Source: Theobroma cacao
Lineage: Eukaryota; Streptophyta; Magnoliopsida; Malvales; Malvaceae
Direction of reading: 5' to 3'
NCBI RefSeq assembly: GCF_000208745.1
Contig: NC_030854.1
Location: forward strand, 2,146,936 to 2,210,935
DNA: 64,000 nt
Within the stretch, counting starts at the first letter, position 1. Each line of letters begins with the position of its first letter. Shown piece by piece: positions 45,727 through 57,776 of this stretch. Position numbers and translations under genes: made by a program. The notes under the pieces are model-generated. The model was not told where the DNA came from. It saw only the letters and a list, made by a program, of their open reading frames with translations, and did not search any database.

Positions 45727-48700
45727 ATGGAGACGTTTTGGCAACGGAGGCCTGAGGTTGCTGATCGGAGCTGCACTGAGTTACTTCCTTCAACTGCCCC
45801 TGCTTCCCTCCGAGGTCCGATTTTCTCTTCCTTTTCTTTTTACCTATTTTTGACTGATAATTTTTCACTTGGTTTGGTCGCTGCGGAATCCGAGGGGTAA
45901 GCATTTCTTTTTTGAATTTTTGTTTCTCTTTTTTTTCCTTCTTTATAAAAAGATTCGATATTTGCTTTTCCATTTTGAAAACTGACTCATGAGAGTGAGT
46001 TAGACTCTTGAATTTAGCTTGCAAAATCACATGATTTAAGCTTTTTCTTTCCCGTTCAAGTTACTTAATTTTATTTTCCTGCATTTCTCCGTTACCAAAC
46101 ACAACTTTTTCCCTCGGTTTCCTGTTTATGTAAACTTTTTTTTTTCTTTCCTTTTTGTCGTTTTTCTTGCTTTCTTGTTTAGTCTTAATCTACTACGTTA
46201 TTATGCTCACTCACATTCTTGAAATGCAATCTTAGCTTTTTTTTATATCATTTCTCTGTTTAGCATGCATTTTTCCTTTTTTTTTATTTTATTTTTGGCT
46301 ATCCCCTGCTTCTAGCCTTTGCTTGTGCTTTCATTAAAGTCAGTCTTTTTGGAATTCCTTTCTGACTTCTCTGTGGTGCTATCAACATGATTTTGCTTGT
46401 TTTTGTAGGGTTATGATGAATCATGCTTGCTTTGCTTTGCTGCCGAGTTGCTTTTGAAAAATTTTTCCCCTATTTCTCTGAATATTTTCTGTATTTTTCC
46501 GCTTATCGCACTTGTTTTAATTCTGTTCCCAAGTTTGAATTTTGTTTCTGTTCTAATTATTTATTGGTTATGTTGATTTATTGGGTTTTTAAGCGTAGCT
46601 TCTAAAATAATTTTGACTCTGCCCCTTTCTTTACTTCTGGCACAGCTATCCTAATGCTTTTATAGGGAATTATTTCCAGGAAACAGGCAGCTTCAACAAC
46701 AGAGAAAGTTTTCAAAATTGGCATCTGATTCTAGTTCCTGCGGTACTGATTCTACAGACGAAGATCAGGTGCGCTGTTTTTTCTTGTTTCCATTTATTGT
46801 ATTAATATAGGATAAGAGTTATGCTACTTCTTATGCTCTTTTAGCTCTTGTTTCTCCTGAATTTTTATTTTATTTATCATATGAAATGAGCTCAAGTAAT
46901 AATCTAATGTTTCTGGTTGTTGCAGTTAACATTTGAGTTGAGTTGGAGATCTTCAAAACAATCAACCGGGACCCCAATGAAGAAGTTGTTAGCGCAAGAG
47001 ATGTCCAAAGAAAATGAATCTAGAAGACGACAACCAAGTGTTATTGCAAGGTTGATGGGGCTTGATGGGCTGCCACCTCAGCAGCCTGGGCACAAGCAGC
47101 AGAAAAGAACTGAGAGTAAAGAGAAAGTTCAAAAGGGTGGCTCATTTTATAGTCGACGATCTTCTAGGAAAAGCTCAAAGGAGGAGCAGGAATTTAAAGA
47201 TGTTTTTGAAGTTTTAGATGCATCTAAAGTGGAGACTGGTAGTTACTCTTCTCAGGGGACTGCAAATTCAAAGCTTTCTGATGCTGAGGTGGCCTTTGTT
47301 CAGCAGAAGTTTATGGAGGCTAAACGTCTTTCAACGGATGAAAAGCTTCAGGATTCTGAGGAATTCAATGATGCCCTTGAGGTGTTAGACTCCAACACTG
47401 ATCTTCTGCTGAAATTCCTTCAGCAACCGGATTCATTATTCACAAAGCATTTGCATGATCTGCAAGGTGCGCATGATCTGCAAGGTGCTCAACCCCAATC
47501 CCGCTGTGGTCGTATATCAGCTATGAAGTCCTCACACACTCTGACCAATGAAAATGGTCACTTAGGCCGAAGAGCAGGGAGAGAAACTCAATGTAAACAC
47601 TGCAGCAAATCTCCTCAGGGGCATCGAGAAGATCTTTTGAGCCACTCTTGTGGGAGATATGCTGCTCACAATCTCCTCAAGTCACCTAAGGTTCAATTAG
47701 AGGAGAAACAGGAGCCAGCTGTTGCGCCCACAAGAATTGTTGTCTTGAAACCAAATCTTGGGAAGTCACTGAACTCTATGAGAACTGCTTCATCACCTTG
47801 TTCTTCTCATCATTTTCCATCCGATTGCACAGGACAGTCAGAAATTTTGGGTATTGAAAATAGGGAGGCAGAAATATGGGGCAAGAAAAAGGTTCACCAA
47901 GATGTTGGGTTTTCAAGGCATAACTCTAGAGAGTCTAGGGAAATGGCCAAGGAGATTACTAGGCGAATGAAAAATAGCTTTAGCAACGGTTCAATGAAAT
48001 TTTCAACCTCCAGGTTTAGAGGATATGCAGGAGATGAGAGTTCGTGTGATGTATCTGGATCTGAATCTGCAAATGATTCAGATGTAACAACAGTGTCTTA
48101 TAGAGATAATATTGGCAGGAATAAGAAACATAGGAGGTCATCGTCCCGTTCTAGTGAATCATCAGTTAGTAGGGAGGCCAAGAAGAGACTATCTGAGAGG
48201 TGGAAACTAACACACGGGTCTCAAGAGTTGCTTATGGTTAGTAGGGGCAGCACACTGGGTGAGATGCTTGCCATCTCAGATAGGGAAGTGAGGCCAGCAA
48301 ATTCTAGTGGCATAGTTGGTGAGGAAGGATGCAGTGAGTTTGGTAATGATGTTCGGCGAGCAGTATGGAAAGAACCTTTAGGCATTAGCAGTAGGGATGG
48401 TTGGAAGAATGAATGTCTTGGTAATCTTTCAAGATCACGATCTGTTCCTGCTTCTTCTACTGACTTTGGAAGTCCTAGAATAAACACACGCCATGAAAGT
48501 CTTCGCAGGGACAAGTATGTGATTCCAAAAGAGGGTTTCAAGTGGGACAGAAACAAGGCAGTAAAAGGCAATTTCAGTCCGTGGGTAGCTCCATTGCCTA
48601 GCAACCAAAGATCCTGTACTAAGAAATCTCAATTTCTTAGTACTTGCAGTAGTAACAATGAAAATAGTGACACTTCACCAGAATTTCATATCACGCCATA

Positions 48701-50700
48701 TCAAGTAAAGCAAACTTTAGAAGGGCACGATCAACCTGAACAGAGCCCTATGGTCTCAGGGGCATCTAGTACTTCTGTGGATGCAAGTTCAGTTCTTGAA
48801 AATGCAGTGGATGTCAATGATCAGAATAAGGTTGTGCTTTCTGAACCTTCTCAAATGGAATTATCAGCTTCTGCTTCAATGAATGGTGATTGTTCTACTG
48901 GTGACCTCGATAATTTGGAATCCCAGGTATTTTTTATTGTTTGAATGGTGTTTTAGCCTGTAAGTCTCCAAATATGTGAGTCTATTCTTTTATCTGCCTC
49001 GTGGTGTTGGACATTGGTTATCATGGGGTCTTTTAAATAAACCTTTTGTGCTTATAAAATTTTTTTTAGCTTTTTGTCTTGTGCATTGCTTTACAAGGGT
49101 GGATTCAAATGTTGTTATCTTACGTTTCTTTCCCTTGCCAATTTATCTGATCACAATCTTAATTTTGTTTCTCCAAAAAGGGATCTATTTTCTTGTTCCG
49201 TTTGGTTTTGTTATGTGTCTTTTATCATTCTCTACCATGATCTCCAGTTATGCAACAAGCCTTCTCTTGAATAGTACTTTTTTTATCTGTTGATTTTGCT
49301 TTCTAATATGCTCATAGCAGATGGTGACCCAAAGCAGTCTGTATTTCTTAAATTAGCGTTTAGCAATAAATAAATCATGCTTTTTCCTTTTCTATCAACT
49401 TATTCAGTCTAGATTTTCTCCTTCCCATAGTCGTGTTGTAAACTTGTTTGATGGTTAGTTCAAAATCTTTATAGTATTAGAGCATAAGGATTGTTACTGT
49501 GAAATTTCTTTAATCAGTTTAACAAATTTATCTCTTTTGCAATTTCTCCAGGAATCATCAGATGGACCATCTAAGCAAGCCACATTGCATTGCCCTGTGT
49601 CAGAACTAGAATCTCGAGCAAGCTCGAAGGAGGCAGATCAACCCAGTCCAGTTTCAGTTATAGAGGCTCCTTTTACAGATGATTTATCATCTGGTTCTGA
49701 ATGCTTTGAGAGTATTAGTGCTGATCTCCATGGTAATTTAGTGGCTGTTCTAGTTTCGTTATTTTTATATTTAGTATCCATTTGAATTATCAAAAAAAGT
49801 AAACATATTTAGCATCCATCTGCATTAGAAAAGCCACCGCTTTTTTATTTTTCAAATCATTTAATCAGATTCTACTATTAAGGGACTTTGAAGCCATGGA
49901 ATCATAAGCTGTCCTTAATATCCGAGGGAATAGTTTTTATCATTATTGCTTAAATTTTAATTATGATACAGAACTGCCATAAGTTCATCCAATTTGTATG
50001 CTGCATGAAACATTCCATTCTTAGTTTTTGTTGTGTGTGATTCTATCTATTCGGTCTAATTTTAGTGTCGTTTATGTTTTTAGGGCTTCGGATGCAACTT
50101 CAACTATTAAAACTAGAATCTGAGGCATATGAAGAGGGAACTATGCTTATTTCAAGTGATGATGATGTTGATGAAGTATCTGTTGGGTTTGCTGAGGACA
50201 AGGGGATGCCAAGGGCTGAAGAGAATTGGGAGTCTGAATACATAGTTGATGTCTTGGTCAATTCTGGAATTAATGGAGCCGACCTGGATACATTCTTAGC
50301 AACATGGCATTCTCCAGAATGTCCGGTGAATCCGTCTGTATTTGAAGAACTCGAGAAAAAATACTGTAATCTAAATTCTTGGTCACGGGCTGAAAGGAGG
50401 TTGATGTTCGATAGGATTAATTCAAAGCTACTGGAGACCTATCAGCAATTTATTGACCAACACCCATGGGTGAAATCTGCAAGAAAAATCATTCCGAAGT
50501 GGAACATAGGAGAGCTCGAAGATAGCCTGCGCAAGTCTCTGGTAAGCCAAAACAAAAAACTGCACATGGATGCCGAGGAGATGGTGCTTGCAGGGGAATC
50601 TCAATGGTTATACTTGAGGGAGGATATTGATGTAATAGGTGGGGAAATGGAACGACTGTTGGTAGATGAACTAGTAGCTGAGGTAAGTGGCAGGGGGTAG
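45727..50700 (+). CDS. TRM-family protein (TON1-recruiting motif; DUF3741/DUF4378), TRM19-like
   Basis: A large, mostly disordered protein of the family that brings TON1/TON2-PP2A components to microtubules and shapes cell division planes and elongation. Five exons: 45727-45814, 46680-46768, 46926-48926, 49552-49732 and 50084-50700, all GT-AG, 2976 nt in total, 991 residues. RRQPSVIARLMGLDGLP near residues 94-110 is the DUF3741/M3 signature. Ser/Arg-rich low-complexity sequence fills the middle. DUF4378 lies at about 836-985, starting WESEYIVDVLVNSG and including SWSRAERRLMFDRINSKL. The start METFWQRRPEVADR joins exon 2 in phase. Placement between the TPR and NAKR genes supports orthology with At3g53540 (TRM19), as recalled. 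Confidence 0.9.
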
Positions 50701-51313
50701 CCAGATGCTTTTGGTTTAGAAAGTTCACCATATACAAATGACTGTATAAATAAGTTCTAAATCTTTACACCGGCAAGAATCTATCAAAATGCAGAGTATC
50801 AAACATTAGCCCAACCATTTTCCACCATTTCTGTCGAGATGTATAAAGATCTGAATTTGAGAATCTAGTTAAATGGCTAAACCCTCTTGCCTGTTTTCCC
50901 CATGAATTGCTTGGGGTTTCCAAGCATGCAAATGGCAAAAGCCCAAAACAAGACCAGAGACTGGAGCTGTCCAACAACAAAGGTCATTACCAATGGTCCT
51001 CTCACTTTCTCAGCAAAACCCACCACTTTTGGGTTTTCTAGTTACCAAAGGGAAACAAATCGCCTTTTGTATGCAAATTTATCCATGGAGAGAATGTACC
51101 CAATATTTTTCCATTCCCTTGCAAATATGTGGATATCTTTTTGTAGGGATATATAGCTTAAATTGATATTGAAATAAGAATAAAACGGTATAAATTAACA
51201 AAATAATAACCTGAAATATTGAAACACATAAAAATCTGAATAAAAAAATTTAATCAAAATTAACAAACAATAGTTGTTAAATGTGAAAATTAAACAAAAA
51301 ACTGAAGATGGGA
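50701..51313. other. Convergent spacer between TRM and DUF7086 genes
   Basis: 3' regions of two convergent genes. No extra gene is supported. The segment 51170-51310 is A-rich and would form the poly(A) region of the - strand gene. Confidence 0.5.
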
Positions 51314-52162
51314 TCAAATATCAAAAGGACCCTTGGGATCTAATTGCTTGCATAATCCTAGATAAGCGAGATAAAGTACCCGATCCTTAGCACCGGTTCT
51401 ATGATTATGTGTATGCTTGCAAAAGTACTTCAACTCCGAAAGTTTACAGCATCCCAGCATCTGTCCCAGGAGCAAGAATAACCAGTTTATGGACTTTTTC
51501 TTTGGAAGAACAGGCTTCAGATAGCTACCACAGAATTCGCAACTAGGAAGGGTCGGGTACATCCAATCAGACGGTGCTCGATCATGCATAGACAATTTGT
51601 TCCTCGATATGAAAGATGCAACCTCCGTGAACTTTTGTTGCAAATCATACTCAATCTTGTAAATCTTCTCGCATTTTTTGCATTTGACTTCACCACTGAT
51701 CGTAGTTATGTTATGGGATAGAAGGTAATCGAGGCTATGCACCGTGGCACGTTGAGTCGTAGCCCATGGGTAAGGTGCTGGGACGGTTTCAGTTTTCCCT
51801 TGTTTTGGGGTTTGAAAAGGGTTTCTACGGGAACGACATGGACGTGAAGTGCTGGCGATCTCTTGAGGAACTGCGGCATTGTGGTCAGGGTTAAGGTTAG
51901 GGCTATGGGTTTGGAAGTTATGATAAGGTGGTAGCGGCGGGGCTTGGGGGATTGAGAGAAACTGCTGGAAAAACGAAGTTGGTGGTGATAGTGGAACTGG
52001 CGTCGAGGGCAAATATATGAGTTGATGGGTTTCTTGCACGAAGGGTGACGACGGTGGTGCTGGCGCTGATGTCTTAGGCCCTGTTGAGAGCGACAGAGTG
52101 AGCAAATCTTCATCATCTTCTTTACCACCAAACTCTTGCAAAGGTTGAGAAGCTTTCTCCAT
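51314..52162 (-). CDS. DUF7086 protein, single EAR-like motif
   Basis: An intronless gene for 282 residues with no known biochemical role. The N-terminus is acidic then carries LLTLSLSTGP, an LxLxL EAR-type repression motif, near residue 20-29. A proline-rich linker follows to about residue 110. The conserved C-terminal domain contains APYPWATTQRATVHSLDYLL, a CKKCEKIYKIEYDL pair, MHDRAPSDWM, CEFCGSYLKP, and a strongly conserved tail with CCKLSELKYFCKHTHNHRTG. The two CxxC pairs suggest a zinc-binding fold, which is inference. It is the paralogue of the gene at 52840-54153 in the same orientation about 680 bases upstream, so a tandem duplication. Confidence 0.85.
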   Translation of the reverse strand: MEKASQPLQEFGGKEDDEDLLTLSLSTGPKTSAPAPPSSPFVQETHQLIYLPSTPVPLSPPTSFFQQFLSIPQAPPLPPYHNFQTHSPNLNPDHNAAVPQEIASTSRPCRSRRNPFQTPKQGKTETVPAPYPWATTQRATVHSLDYLLSHNITTISGEVKCKKCEKIYKIEYDLQQKFTEVASFISRNKLSMHDRAPSDWMYPTLPSCEFCGSYLKPVLPKKKSINWLFLLLGQMLGCCKLSELKYFCKHTHNHRTGAKDRVLYLAYLGLCKQLDPKGPFDI

Positions 52163-52839
52163 GGAGAAGGAACAGAGAAAAAGAAGAAGAACTATTGAGC
52201 AAAGACTAGGTTTAAGGGAGAGAAAAGTGTAATAAAATAAGTCAGAAAAGGTGAGAAATAAGGTTAGACAAGAGACTTGCTTGCATAGTTTTTGTTACAA
52301 GTCCTGATATAATTGAAAGTCTAAGTTGAAATTCGAAAAACAAAAGAATTCAAACACAAAATAATTTTATCACTTCTTGAGTGAAATCCGGATGTGGGTA
52401 TGAATTGAGATTTTTAAGGAGTTTTATGATAGTGGTAGTTTTTTTCTTTTTTAAAATAAAATCTATTTTCATATTCTTTAATTAGTCAAAAATTAGGAAT
52501 TTCGTTAATAAATATAATTTGGTAAAATGAAAATATGTTTATTATGAGAAGATACAATTTATTCTAGTGCTGAAGTTTTGCTCTTCATTTCAGGTGAGTA
52601 TTCTTGTCTATTAATTAATAAAAATGCCTACCAAAAAAATAAAGTCATATCATGAAATTATGAAATTATTGTAACAAGCCAAGTAATTAGGGCTTATATA
52701 ATATTGTTACATAAAATTAAAGAGACAAGTAAGCACCCATCTTACAAGTCAGAAAGAAAGAGATTTAAAAGAAAAAAACAAATAATTAATCAAGAAAAGG
52801 TTTGTTCAGCATACTAAGAATCTAAAACTGCAAACAAAA
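52163..52839. other. Spacer between the two DUF7086 genes
   Basis: It holds the promoter and leader of the 282-residue gene and the 3' end of the upstream paralogue. It is AT-rich with no supported gene. Confidence 0.5.
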
Positions 52840-54153
52840 TTAAACATCGAAAGGTCCATGGGGATCTAGTTGTTTGCATAATCCTAGGTAAGTAAGATAA
52901 AGAACTCGATCCTTGGCTCCGGTCCTATGATTCTTGGTATGCTTGCAGAAGTATTTCAGGTCCGAGAGCTTGCAGCACCCTAGCATATTTCCCAGCAGCA
53001 GAAACAGCCAGTTGATTTCCCTTTTCTTGGGAATAACTGGCTTCAAAGCGCTCCCACAGTTCTTGCAACTATCGAGCGTCGGATCCATCCAAGCAGGGGG
53101 TGCTCGATCATGCATCGCAAACTTTTTGGCTGATATAAAGTCTTTAATCTCCTTGAACTTTCCTCTCAAGTTGTATTGGATCTTGTAAGTTTCTTGGCAT
53201 GATTTACATTCGACATCACCGCTGATCATGCTAATGCCATGAGATAGGAGATAATTAAGATCATGCACCGTGGCACGTCGAGTGGTAGCCCATGGATATG
53301 GTGCAGCTATGGTTTCAGTTTTCCCTGCTTTGGGATTCTGAAACGGGTTTTTTCGACAACGGGGACGAGGTCGACAATGTTGGGCGCCAGTACTCACTTG
53401 TTCATGGACTGGGTTAGGGTTAATGTCCGTAAAAGGAAGTTCGTGATGAGTAGAAGGTAAGCCAAACGATGATGATGACTCTGGTATTGATGATGGCCCT
53501 GGCCCTAATGAAATAGAAAGGTTGAGTAGTTCTTCATGGTCTTCTTCACAGTCAAAGCTCAGGGAAAACAGACGTTTTTGATAAGTAGAAGGTGAGCCAG
53601 ACGATGATGATGGCCCTCGCCCTAGTGAAAGAGAAAGGTCGAGTAGTTCTTCATGGTCTTCTTCACCATCAAAGCTCCAGGAAAACAGACGTTTTTTATG
53701 AGTAGAAGGTAAGCCAGACGATGATGCTGGCCCTCGCCCTATTGAAAGAGAAAGGTCGAGTCCTTCTTCATGGTTTTCTTCACCATCAAAGCTCTGGGAA
53801 AGCAGACGTTTTTTAGGGTTAGGGTTGTTCATAAGAGACAGTTTTTGATGAGTACAAGGTACACTAGACGATGATAATGGCTGTGGCGGCCCTAATGAAA
53901 GAGAAAGGTTGAGTAGTTCTTCATGCTCTTCTTCACCATAAAAGCACCGGGAAGACAGACGTCTTCTAGGGTCAGGTTTGCATGGAAAAAAATCGTAACA
54001 GTGGGGAGTGGAAGGTAAACAGGGTGGAAGCTGATGAAGATTTTGCTGCCCTGAGGGAGGTGAAGATGACGACGGCGGCCATGGTGTGAGGAACTCCTCA
54101 CAATCCCCTTCTTCATCATTAGAACATGGGAAAAAGACATGGGTTCTCCTCAT
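52840..54153 (-). CDS. DUF7086 protein with four tandem EAR-like modules
   Basis: An intronless gene for 437 residues, paralogue of 51314-52162. The start chosen is the ATG before RRTHVFFPCSNDEEGDCEE; the frame extends 33 codons upstream, but that peptide is unlike the paralogue. The C-terminal domain (about 275-437) is intact: APYPWATTRRATVHDLNYLL, CKSCQETYKIQYNL, MHDRAPPAWM, CKNCGSALKP. The extra length comes from four tandem modules of about 40-47 residues, each with a basic K/R-R-L start, an acidic GEEDHEELL-type patch and an LxLxL core: LNLSLSLGPP, LDLSLSIGRG, LDLSLSLGRG, LNLSISLGPG. EAR motifs recruit TOPLESS-type corepressors in plants, so a role in transcriptional repression is plausible but inferred. 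Confidence 0.87.
   Translation of the reverse strand: MRRTHVFFPCSNDEEGDCEEFLTPWPPSSSSPPSGQQNLHQLPPCLPSTPHCYDFFPCKPDPRRRLSSRCFYGEEEHEELLNLSLSLGPPQPLSSSSVPCTHQKLSLMNNPNPKKRLLSQSFDGEENHEEGLDLSLSIGRGPASSSGLPSTHKKRLFSWSFDGEEDHEELLDLSLSLGRGPSSSSGSPSTYQKRLFSLSFDCEEDHEELLNLSISLGPGPSSIPESSSSFGLPSTHHELPFTDINPNPVHEQVSTGAQHCRPRPRCRKNPFQNPKAGKTETIAAPYPWATTRRATVHDLNYLLSHGISMISGDVECKSCQETYKIQYNLRGKFKEIKDFISAKKFAMHDRAPPAWMDPTLDSCKNCGSALKPVIPKKREINWLFLLLGNMLGCCKLSDLKYFCKHTKNHRTGAKDRVLYLTYLGLCKQLDPHGPFDV
53490..53960 (-). repeat. Four coding tandem repeats (~120-140 bp) of the EAR-like module
   Basis: Copies begin at about 53511, 53629, 53749 and 53890 (+ coordinates), each with CCCTANTGAAAGAGAAAGGT followed by TCGAGTAGTTCTTCATGGTC or near variants. 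Spacing is 118-141 bp and always in frame. High nucleotide identity between neighbours points to fairly recent expansion or gene conversion. Confidence 0.85.
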
Positions 54154-54799
54154 ACCTAGAAGAATAAGAATACTTGAAAGAGAGAATAGGTTGGTCGGCG
54201 AAGATTGCAATGCAAAATTTGAAGGAAAATACGTGTTTGTATATATATACAAGGAAAATAGTTGTACTAGGAAGAATATAGGACTATTATTAGGATAAGT
54301 TTGTACCTTTCCACACTCCTTGTCTACTATAACTAGATTATTTCATGTAGCAGCATTTGTATTAAATTGATTGTCTAAAATTCTATTTATTTAATTCTCT
54401 CTCATCTCACAAGTTCAACACCCATTGAAATATAAGGGAACCGGCTTCCCCTTCTATTAATGGTGGGGATTTAATCAAAAACTATATCAATGCACCAAAA
54501 TATGCCACGATAGCAATTAAATGGACAAAAAGTCAAATCAAATAGCTTGTTTCCTTCCATTAAACCCAAAATGAAACAAAAAATGGAACAATTATGTAAA
54601 AGCCTAGCAAAGGAAGCCAAGGATCGAGTCTTTATCGTTGTCAAATTCCTCCGTTTCCTTCACGCCAGACTTCTATCTCCTCTTCCCTAGCCATGTCTAG
54701 GCCCTGGCCTGTGTATCTAATTTCTAGCTGACCATCCGTTAACTTCTGAGTGTGATAGTGCCAATTGGGCTCGATGAGCCCATCTAACGTGTAAAAAGT
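54154..54799. other. Upstream region of the four-module DUF7086 gene
   Basis: A TATATATATAC run at about 54239-54250, some 90 bases upstream of the start, is a likely TATA box on the - strand. No other gene is supported. Confidence 0.5.
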
Positions 54800-55240
54800 A
54801 AATAATAATTTTTTAAATATTTATTTTTTTATTATATTTAATTAAATTTTTATATTTTTATTTTGAGTTGAATAAATTTTTATTACTAATGATTTATTTA
54901 ATCAAATTATCACTTATTATTTTATATTTCGTGATGTTGATGTGGTATACTGAGGTGTTATAATTAATAATAACGTGACATATTAATATATTATAATTGA
55001 TAATGATGTGATATGTTAATTTGACATGATAATATTATCATGTGATATTTTTCATTCTCTATATAAATGCCATTTCAGTGTTATATGAGTATAAAAATTA
55101 TAATTAGTATTTTGACTAATGATAATTAGTCAACTATTAGTAATAAGAGTTTATTTAACTCAAAATAAAAATATAAAATCTTAATTGAATGTAATAAAAA
55201 ATTTAAATTTATTAAAATTTTTTTAAATAATTTAAAAACT
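54800..55240. mobile_element. MITE with ~110-bp inverted terminal repeats
   Basis: The left arm contains ATTATATTTAATTAAATTTT and TATTTTGAGTTGAATAAATT; the right arm inverted gives matching ATTACATTCAATTAAGATTT and TATTTTGAGTTAAATAAACT. The centre holds repeated TGATGTGRTATRTTAAT motifs. It is about 440 bp, over 80 percent AT and non-coding. The same family is present as a half copy at 22140-22325. Confidence 0.7.
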
Positions 55241-56461
55241 TTTTTGAGTATTATATATTATATATATTTATGTAATAACCTCAAGATATTGGTTCGTTGG
55301 TAGATAAAAATAAATGAAATTCCAGTTTGGGTCAAAAGAAAAAGATAAAAAAAAAAATAACCTAGTAATAAAAGAAAAATATGTCAACCATTTTTAACCC
55401 CAAACCACAAGGCCCATAGGCCTATAGTTATTGCCCCCTGCTGCTGCATGTTCTGTTTCTAAGTACGACCTGCTAACCCATTATCTTATGCATGTGCATT
55501 TCTCTTCTACAAGTCAACATCAATGAACTGCATGTGTTCTACACTTGCAAATTTCGAAAGAAAACCAAAAGAACAAGAAGCATGATCAAGTATTCTTATC
55601 ATAGTATTTAATTCATGCCACGTTACTACTGATTAACAAGAAGAAACTTGTTTTAGATGGGGAGTTGAGGACCCAGAGAAGGCTGATTAGTCTTTCCAAA
55701 AAGCAAGGTGTAAAAAGATGAGCAGATGGGTTTTGAGGGAACCAGTGGTTGCTATGAAGAATGCCCCATTGGCTTTATCAAGTGTATAGGCTTTTTCTAC
55801 TCCTTATTCACCACCTGGATTTGTGTTTTTCCCCAAGCTCCATTAACAGGTTTACAGAAAGTAAAATTGGGTCTGATGTCAGAAAGGTAACAGTACTAGT
55901 AGTTTACTCTTTGTTTGCTTCCTTGTGAAGTTCTCAATCAGGATCTGTTGTATTTTTTACCCTGGATAAACTGCTGAAGATATTGAAAGATGAAACAAGG
56001 AAATGGCCTTGAGCCAGTAAATCAACATTATTTTACGAATTCCTAAAGAAAATTGAGGTGAATAGTTAATTTGATTAGTTATGCTAAAATCAAAAAGGGG
56101 AATATGTTACAGGGAAGCACTAAGGGGTAGCAGATTCGTGGCAAAACCCACCATGGGGGAACAAATTGAGTGAATGGGCCATGGCCTAAGCAGACTTTTA
56201 GTTTGTTGTGATTCTTGTGAATGCCTAAAAGATGGCACTCTTTTTTCCCAAAGAGAAACGAGAGAATCCCTTAGAACATAGTTGGCAAAACAGAACCAAA
56301 TAACTTACCCACTACTTTTTTTTTTCAACTTTTGTCCAAGCAACAGAGATTCTGATTCGGCTACCAATACCAAGTTCCATGTACACACTAAATTTATCAG
56401 GTTCACAAGCAAAAGTAGTCTAATTTCTTTAGATTTCTTCTTTTAAACATTGCTTTTAGTA
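55241..56461. other. Intergenic, about 1.2 kb
   Basis: No supported gene. It contains the 3' region of the NAKR-type gene at its right edge. Nothing else was recognised. Confidence 0.5.
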
Positions 56462-57776
56462 TTATTTCTTGGTTGCTAAATTGCCTGAGGCAAGAGCTGT
56501 TGATGCAGATGAAGCAGACATGGAAGATGTCCAAAATTGTGCACTCTTCACCTTTGACACACTTGCCAGGACCCCTAATGGTGTTACATCTCCAACAATT
56601 GTCACCTTCTTTGCTGCGAAGTCGATGCTGAAGGATGTCACTCCTGGTCAAATCATTACAAAAGATCTATGCTAAGTTCTTTGTAAATTTTGGTGTGAAC
56701 TCCAATTCATGGAAGTGTAAAAGATAGGAATTGAGCTCACAGCCATTTATCTATAAATAGGTACTTGGTAAAAGTACAATAAAGGCAGTGGAAAAAAATA
56801 GTGACAGTCCTGAAGTTTTTGTTAAACCATAGGCTAAAGTGGATGAGAAGTGACAGTGATACCTTCCATTCTAGATAGATGTTTCCTCACTTTTCCTTCA
56901 CAGCCTTTGCAGTGCAGTGACACCCTTAAAACCACAACCTGAGAGCAAATTGATTGGGATTTAGAATTTACGAGAGTGCTGAAGTTTACCACCACCCGGG
57001 CCTGTAATAGTTCTCAGATTGCAAATTCTGAAGAATATAAAACTTGAAGATGCCTCATATTCAGCAATGTTCCCAGCAGGCTATGCAAAATTGAAAGTTC
57101 AACTAAAATTGATGGTGATGAATGAAAGAGAGCAGGAACAAACCTGGTCTGCAGAAGGCTTCTCTGAGCGAGAGGAAGAAGAGGGTTTCGAAACAATGGA
57201 TTGATCTTGCTTTATAGCTTGAATCTTCTTTGTTTCGGGAGGAACCAATGCCCAAACTGGATCATAATCCGATATTCCATCGAAAAACGCAGAGTCACCC
57301 AAGAGGTACCTAGAGGAGCCAGGCGGGGTGACAAAATCGACCTCCTTGGCAAAGCTCTTCCTACCAGAATCTGCATCTTTTATGTCAGAAGTGCTTTTCC
57401 TGCTAACGATATGATCAGTTGGCTTCAATGAACTGCTCTTAGTCGAGCTCTTCTTCTTATGATCCTTGGACTTAGCTGAAGCTGCAGAACTCTTCTTTGT
57501 ATGATCATTTGGCTTGCTTGATGAAGACCTTTTCTCGTTCTTCCTAAGCTGATGGTAAGGCAAAGGATTGATTGGCGGGGGCTGAGATGTACAAGGGTTG
57601 GAAGGCAGAGTTCTGGTGAATCTCTTGGCGTCTCGAATGATGGGGTTGTGGCGGTCGATTGCTCGGCCACCAAGCTGAATGGCGGATTCTGAGGAGCAAG
57701 AGGATGAGGCTTGATCCATGCTCAAACATATGGCTGTTGAAGCTTGGGATGCACAGAAGATATCCATTCGTTTCAT
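56462..57776 (-). CDS. NAKR-type heavy-metal-associated domain protein (NAKR3-like)
   Basis: A protein with a C-terminal HMA metal-binding domain. The family includes NAKR1, which acts in phloem sodium/potassium balance and in long-distance transport of flowering factor FT. Three exons: 57144-57776, 56863-56938 and 56462-56643, all GT-AG, 296 residues. The N-terminus MDIFCASQASTAIC and IDRHNPIIRDAKRF are family hallmarks. A Ser/Lys-rich low-complexity linker with KSSSSKP-like repeats spans about 85-160. PPGSSRYLLGDSAFFD precedes the HMA. The metal motif is HCKGCEGKV (Cys221 and Cys224). FSIDFAAKKVTIVGDVTPL and LASVSKVKSAQFW complete the domain, which is split by an intron just after MEG. Position next to TRM19- and UXS1-like genes favours NAKR3, recalled as At3g53530. 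Confidence 0.9.
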
